From: Pisolithus tinctorius | Taxonomy: Eukaryota; Basidiomycota; Agaricomycetes; Boletales; Pisolithaceae | NCBI GenBank assembly: GCA_024663395.1 | Contig: JANFAH010000061.1 | Coordinates: 248,001 to 312,000 of the forward strand | DNA length: 64,000 nucleotides | Reading direction: 5' to 3' | The notes under the pieces: model-generated | Seen by the model: only the letters and a program-made list of their open reading frames with translations | What the model was told of the DNA's origin: nothing | Database searches by the model: none | Shown here: piece by piece, positions 58,277 through 64,000 of the stretch | Layout of the letters: each line of letters begins with the position of its first letter | How positions within the stretch are numbered: the stretch's first letter is position 1 | Program-made: the position numbers and the translations under genes

Positions 58277-60375
58277 ATGACCTCCGATGACTCCCGATCG
58301 TCAGCTCCCCGTCCCAGTCCGCAACCCACCGACTTTATGCGATACCCCCGACCTATCTCGGAACTCTTTGAAACGACGCTAACAACACTCAAGGAGGAGT
58401 CCAGACGGTATGTATCGTTTGGGAGTCCGTGTTGGAATACATCATCATAATAGTTGACTTTTAACGCGAAGGTGTATCCAAAACCTCTTAGATTACCGTG
58501 CTCGCCGCACCCACGCTCGGTTTCCTCGTGCTCAAAGCGCTGCTGTTCTCGTGCCATTGTTCATCGGTCGTGCTGGGGATGTCTACGTTATACTGAGCAG
58601 GTTTGTCTTTTGCTTCGCGAGCTACACAGCCGGCCAATTGTAACTTGTACTCATCAATCACGCTCTTGTACGACTTTGTGTAGACGATCGTCCGTTCTGC
58701 GTGAATATGCCGGTGACACTGCCTTGCCGGGAGGAAAGGTGGACCCTCGGGATGTCACTGTGGAGGATACCGCGGTACGGGTTTCTACCTTTTAGCCTCA
58801 ATGGTCCTCTCATGTAATCTTGTAGAGGCGCGAAGCGTTCGAGGAGGTAATGCATAGGTGTCCTCACAATGCACAATATCACTGCTAATTGTGAGTGTGG
58901 GTTAGACCGGATTGCCTCAGGACCCGGAAAGGGTTCCACTTTTATGTGTCATGGAACCTTTCCTCGCCGGGAACCAGACCGTAGTCACTCCGTGGGTTAC
59001 ACTTGCACTAACAGTATACACCTGACCCAACCGCTTATGTCTGCCCTAGTGTAGTCGTCCTCATCCTCGACAAGACACTTCAAGTGCGCAATCAATCCCT
59101 CCTTTTCACATGTTGTCATGCTTACGCTCTGTACCTGTCTCAGCCTAATCTGAATGAATCTGAAGTAACTTCGATCTTTGCACAACCTCTATCCTCCTTC
59201 TTGCGAACCGATCGACCGTCGGCCGACTCGTCTAAACCTTACTACTCATACGTCGATATACCATGGAGTCAAGGCGGATCTATACGTGTTCATAGCTTCC
59301 TCACGGGGAGAGAAGCGATGGCGTCAAACCCGTCTTTGGGCTCACGGCGTATGTTCCCTCTCGTTGTTCTCGTTGGCTCGTCCATTTAACGTTTGGCTAT
59401 TCCCATGACCACGGCTGGCCCCGCATTTTACGAACAGAAACATCCTCATCCGTGTAGCAACGGTCGGGTACGGACATGAACCAACGTTCCAAGTCCAACC
59501 ACCGAACGCACCCACAATCGCCCAACAAATTGCATATGCTCTCCTGACCCCAAACAACCCCCTTCGTGTTGCCTGTGACCGAGAAGGCGTGGATGCTGAT
59601 AAAACGGCTGCCCGCATTCTACGTCCGTCGCCGGTTCTCAACGCACCGCGCATAGCTGAGTGGAAAAAGTTGGGCGGGATTGGAAGCGACTTATGGAGGA
59701 CCAGGAATAGCATTCGCACGTGACGCACCTGCTGTTAAGGCGCCAGTCAACGGTTTGGTAGTACAGAGAGTGGCAAGATTTCTGGAGGGTTCGGGACGGC
59801 ATTCCGGAAGGGTTTCAGCGGCGGGTAGATGGTATTGCGAAACATGTAAGAGTCGCGGAAAGCGAGAGTAACGAGGAGGGGAGGCTGAATGCAAAGATTG
59901 AACAATATAGGGAACGAGCTGCCGAGGGTAAGGCAGAGCCCGCGGAACACAGCAGCGATGCTGGAGACGCGCCGGATGCGGACGTACCTGATACGAAGAA
60001 ACTTGAAGAGTACCTCGACAAGATCCGGATATGGTGCAGAAGCGGAGGAGGAACTGTGGGTGACGAAGAGAAGTTGGCGAAAGCAAGGAAGGCGTATCCA
60101 AGAGTGATGAAGGAAGTAAGAAGCAGTTTGGTGCGATGCGCACGGGTGATGGACAGATCAATCTTAATGCGTTGATGGCAGTGATCCCCAAGGAGGACGT
60201 GGAGAGTACAGCGAGTGTGTTGGGCGTTGGGAAGGAGGAGGGGAAACGAGGAAGTGACGGTAGCAAAGAGAGAGGAGAAGGTATCAGGAAAGGAAAAGAA
60301 GGTACACGGAAGGGACTCCAGGAAATGAAGAAACGTATTGCAAAGGACGAGATGGTCATGATCCGGAGCAGTTGA
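58277..60375 (+). CDS. Nudix hydrolase (coenzyme-A-diphosphatase-like) with long Lys-rich C-terminus
   Basis: Start MTSDDSRSSAPRPSP at 58277. Exons 58277-58407, 58472-58601, 58684-58774, 58826-58846, 58906-58991, 59050-59083, 59144-59348 and from 59438. The core reads AAVLVPLFIGRAGDVYVILS, then YAGDTALPGGKVDPRD, VEDTA, RREAFEE and TGLPQD, giving the Nudix box G-x5-E-x7-REx2EE with its catalytic helix split over a 21-nt micro-exon. LLCVMEPFLAGNQTVVTPV follows, as in PCD1/NUDT7-type CoA diphosphatases. A single frame-break occurs near 59325. The C-terminal region (from about 59690 to the stop at 60375) requires several frame changes and is Lys/Glu-rich; it may be this gene's tail or a separate gene. 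Role: hydrolysis of CoA or related nucleoside diphosphate derivatives, inferred from family. Confidence 0.75.
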
Positions 60376-60559
60376 TTCGCAAGAAGCGGGATGCTAAGCT
60401 TTGATGACATTGATCGGCGTTATACATACCCCAGCTCTCCGTCTATGCTGCCGTGGAGTTGGACCTATTTCCTACCTTTCTGAGAGTTGATTTATTATGC
60501 ATACCTTCTCCGTCACCTGATACTCCCACTTATATAATCTAATTAGACACAACATTGCT
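60376..60559. other. Spacer before the 232-bp array
   Basis: No gene seen; includes the 3' flank of the Nudix gene. Confidence 0.4.
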
Positions 60560-61835
60560 GTTTTGATGTCAGTCTAAGACGAGGCATTTGAGGTGTTTTC
60601 CCCCTCAATGAATAATTATTGAATACCGTAGAGTACTTAAAAAGATTAAGAGCCACTAATCTACCTGAGCCACACCAGGCGCACTGGGATTTGTCATCAG
60701 CGCCCCGCCGATGCTTCCCACGCACGTGACGCGTCATCCCCGACACCTCTCGTCGCCGTTGTCGACAGCGAGCTCGCATATCTCAACAACTACACAACGT
60801 ACAAGCATCGGACTTTCACGGCCGTATAGTACTCATGTCTAGCTAGCATTCTGTAACATATTATTAATTACCACTAGATACTATGTACTAAGCTACCAGA
60901 GCTGTGCCGCGTCGCACTAGGATTTGTCATCAACACACCACCCGTACTTCCCACGCACGTGACGCGTCATCCCCGACACCTCTCGTCGCCGTTGCCGACA
61001 GCGAACTCGCATATCTCAACAACTACACAACGCGCAAACATCGGACTTTCACGGCCGTATAGTACTCATGTCTAGCTAGCATTCTGTAACATATTATTAA
61101 TTACCACTAGATACTAAGTACTAAGCTACCAGAGTGGTGCCGCGTCGCACTGGGCTTTGTCATCAACGCCCACCCGTACTTCCCACGCACGTGACGTGTC
61201 ATCCCCGACACCTCTCGTCGCCGTTGTCGACAGCGAGCTCGCATATCTCAACAACTACACAACGTACAAGCATCGGACTTTCACGGCCGTATAGTACTCA
61301 TGTCTAGCTAGCATTCTGTAACATATTATTAATTACCACTAGATACTATGTACTAAGCTACCAGAGCTGTGCCGCGTCGCACTAGGATTTGTCATCAACA
61401 CACCACCCGTACTTCCCACGCACGTGACGCGTCATCCCCGACACCTCTCGTCGCCGTTGCCGACAGCGAACTCGCATATCTCAACAACTACACAACGCAC
61501 AAACGTCGGACTTTCACGGCCGTATAGTACCCATGTCTAGCTAGTGCTCTGTAACATATTATTGATGATCGCTGTACTAAGCTACCAGAGCCGTGCCGCA
61601 TCGCACTGGGATTTGTCATCAACGCCCACCTGTACTTCCCACGCACGTGCCCTCTCGTCGCCGTTGTCGACAGCGAGCTCACATATCTCAACAACAAGAC
61701 AACGCACAAACATCGAACTTTCACGGCCGTATAGTACCCATGGCTAGCTAGTGCTCTGTAACATATTATTGATTATTGCTGGATACTACGTACTAAGCAT
61801 CAAGCTACCAGAGCCGCATCGCACTGGGTGACACA
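60560..61835. repeat. Tandem array of five about 232-bp units
   Basis: The landmark CCCACGCACGTG starts at 60717, 60950, 61182, 61415 and 61638 (spacings 233, 232, 233, 223). Each unit also has CTCGTCGCCGTTG, CGCATATCTCAACAACTA, GGACTTTCACGGCCGTATAG and TCTAGCTAG. Units 2 and 4 share variants (GCACTAGGATTTG, AACACACCACCC) not found in 1, 3 and 5, so a two-unit block was duplicated. CpG-rich, unlike the other satellites here. Confidence 0.92.
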
Positions 61836-62115
61836 CCAGTTGTCATGTGTTCGGCAAACACCGTTGGACATAGTCTCCTCACCAAGTACGCGTATCACGA
61901 CTGTTGTATATTGTAAAAACATCGGATTTTCACGCAGACGTACAGTGTATATAGAAGGGCAGTGGATGCATGAATGAATTGATCTACGGCGCGTGACTGT
62001 GCATAACTTTCGGAAGATATATAAGTGCGTTACATCGACAGCGACCGGAAAATCCTGCGTTAAAATGCGTGCGTGACGAAGTATTAAAGTAGGGTGGATA
62101 AAAACTTACATCTCA
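61836..62115. other. Spacer between array and gene F
   Basis: No gene seen; contains a decayed extra copy of the TCGGATTTTCACGCAGAC tract, so the array once extended further. Confidence 0.4.
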
Positions 62116-63983
62116 TTACTCGTCATCTTCCGTGGAGCTGTTGTCCTCCGAAGACGAGTCGATCAATGCGACGCTTTTTGGAGCTTTCCCCTTGCCTGGT
62201 GCTGTGCGGCGGCGTTTCCTGCCCGCATCGGAGCGCTTCTTGCGAGGTTTTCCAACCGCTTCCCCAGCAATTCGTCGTTCCTTAAGTCGATCCGCGTGTT
62301 GCATACGTTGTTGCGTAGACATGTACGCCCAACGACATGTACCTGCTTTAAGCGCGTCACGAAGGGTACGGAGGTGTTCAGCATTTGTAGTGGCGCGAGG
62401 AGACTGGAACGGAACACTCTCCGGCCACCCAAGTAGCTCGATGCCGTATTTCTCCTTGATGGCCACCTCAAAATTGACGAAGTTGATTCGGATTTTTTTC
62501 TTGGCAACAACACCTGTGTATACGCGCATGTCAGGAGCTGTTAGAAGGTAGAACGAATACTCACGGAGACCAGAATTAAGAATGCGGGCACACATTCGCT
62601 GCATGCCTTCTACGGAGTTGCGCTCCTCGATGTCTGTATGAACAACGTAATTCAATACTTAATAGCTATTTAACGCCACTCTCGACCTACTTTTTCCATG
62701 CATGCATGCCCACTGTTCCAGTTTACGAACGATTTCGTCGGGTTCGAGGTCCATAACATCCTCCCAAAAGTCCATGACATTATCAGTTCCGTACCAGAAA
62801 GGCTGCGATGAGTCGTAGACGTGTCCACGAGTGGCAAAGAGGCATGCGTATATTCCAGTGCGAAGGGCAAGTCCATCAAGCTATAGGAATTCAGTTGATG
62901 ATCATTAGAATAGAACGCGGAACTCACTATTTTAAAAACATGCTCCAAGGTCGACTGTGCATCGCGCGCCGCTGCAGAATTTGTAGCGCGAACACTCACG
63001 TTCTTGAGAGTGCGATATTCCGTGAGGGCACGTAACAATTCATCTTTTTCATCTTGAGTCATGTCCTGGTATTTGGGGTCCGCCCTTGCCAACTCCCGAA
63101 TCTGTTGGAGGGAGAGCTTCTCCCCACGAGCGCGACCTGTGATGCATGAGTTAGAGCTGGAATATAACAGCATCAGAGTGGGAAATTACCTTCATTAACC
63201 TCGTTTGCCTTGTCGTGAATAATGGCATTGGCCAGTTGCGTGCTGCGGGTTCTGATAATATTTGTGACCGCCCAGGAGCTTCTTGACCTTCTCACTTGTA
63301 ACGTTATGTGTAGTCGCAACGGCCTGTACCTTCATTTCGAACTCATTGGCTAGGGACTGGATGGCATCGTTCAGAAGCGTGTCACGATCCCTCCGTTGTG
63401 CTGCAGAAATTTGCCTTGATGCCGCATGCGCGCTGCGATGATCTTTCTCCACAGCGGAGAGTGGCTGACGAGGCTGCATGACTGGCCGTCCAGGGTTTCG
63501 GGTAGCCCAAGTGGACTTGTTGCCTGCCGCTTTAACCACCGAGACTCCGCCGTTGCAAACGTTGGGTGTGCCGTTATTGGGATGTGTACTAGAGGTGGTC
63601 ACGCCGGGGACAGAGGTAGCATTTGAATGGGCAGTCTCGGCAGGCGTGGTGTCCGGATGATGGTCTACCGCGGTGCAAGAAATTGGGACATGTGCGGACG
63701 CCGTTACTTGAGCAGTAGATGAAGGTAGGGCGGGTCTCGAAGTCAGAGATGACTCGAGCCGAGGGACGGAAATGGCTAAGAGAGCGGGGTCCAGTGCAGG
63801 ATAACCATAGGATGGGTTGTGCAATTCCAAAGGCTGTGGAGGCGATTGTGCAGCGTTGGGAGGGAACGGCGCATCGGACGGATTCCGGAAATTATACGAG
63901 TTGAACCCTGGAGTCGGACATGCGGAATCACCTCCTGCGGGGCCGAAGGTGGTGGGAGGAAAGGTGAAAACATATTGGTCCAT
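62116..63983 (-). CDS. Gene F: uncharacterised basidiomycete gene, related layout to genes 1 and 2
   Basis: Start MDQYVFTFPPTTFGPAGG at 63983; exons 63983-63190, 63136-62928, 62880-62691 and 62633-62116 (stop). The N-terminal 150 residues are Pro/Ser/Thr-rich; then a helical block with TLLNDAIQSLANEFEMK and HNVTSEKVKKLLGG. After a one-base loss in an AAA run (near 63247) it reads STQLANAIIHDKANEVNEG. Exon 2 has DPKYQDMTQDEKDELL, exon 3 RTGIYACLFATRGHVYD and LEQWACMHGK, exon 4 IKEKYGIELLGWPESVPF. The C-terminus is basic (KPRKKRSDAGRKRRRTAPGK, likely nuclear signal) then acidic. Gene 2 has a comparable block order. It looks like a chromatin- or DNA-associated protein from composition only; function unknown. 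The start is close to the window edge but the ATG fits. Confidence 0.65.
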
Positions 63984-64000
63984 GCTGTAGGTAGAGCATC

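Overview
The window reads as nuclear DNA of a filamentous basidiomycete, most likely an Agaricomycete. Protein-coding genes are cut by many short introns (about 45-80 nt, GT-AG). There is a CxC1-type KDZ transposase, an OrsD-like zinc-finger gene, a Crinkler-type kinase gene, an OTT_1508-like deaminase, a Nudix gene and a COPI beta-prime (SEC27) gene. CpG dinucleotides are nearly absent from about 7.3-24.6 kb and 39.7-48.3 kb but common in 24.65-36.9 kb and 48.3-64 kb, as expected if old repeats were methylated and deaminated.

Layout. 1-7.3 kb: the end of a long LTR (family A), a degenerate tandem array with intron-like signals, and a decayed multi-exon gene (gene 1). 7.67-9.3 kb: two minisatellites. 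9.68-43.3 kb is a nested structure that can be resolved to the base. A minus-strand OrsD-like gene (N-terminus at 43.3 kb, C-terminus at 9.7 kb) is split by a Ty1/copia element (LTR outer ends 13332 and 42394, 5-bp duplication GTATC). The 5' LTR of that copia is itself split by a 23.4-kb element (about 18806-42249) with about 230-bp terminal inverted repeats and a 9-bp duplication GAAAACAAC. The large element has inverted satellite arrays of 65-66 bp hairpin units next to both ends, a KDZ transposase (36.3-40.2 kb), and two long non-transposase genes (24.5-27.7 kb minus, 33.8-36.1 kb plus). A family-A solo LTR (28954-30806) and further tandem arrays also lie inside it. Another solo LTR (15144-15931, duplication ATCAG) sits inside the copia. 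43.5-46.4 kb holds two more family-A LTR copies.

48.3-64 kb is gene-dense: a Crinkler-like kinase gene and an OTT_1508-like deaminase gene diverge from one intergenic region; then SEC27 (minus), a small uncharacterised gene (plus), a Nudix hydrolase (plus), a 232-bp tandem array, and a minus-strand gene that looks related to the two long genes at 3.9-7.3 and 24.5-27.7 kb.

Caution on broken genes: the conserved SEC27 gene needs several single-base insertions, mostly in short homopolymers, to restore its frame, and similar losses occur in nearly every gene here. Part of the apparent frameshifting is therefore probably base-calling error, so I separate frameshifts (weak evidence of decay) from nonsense changes and nested insertions (strong evidence). 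All gene calls come from reading translations and remembered family motifs; no database search was possible.
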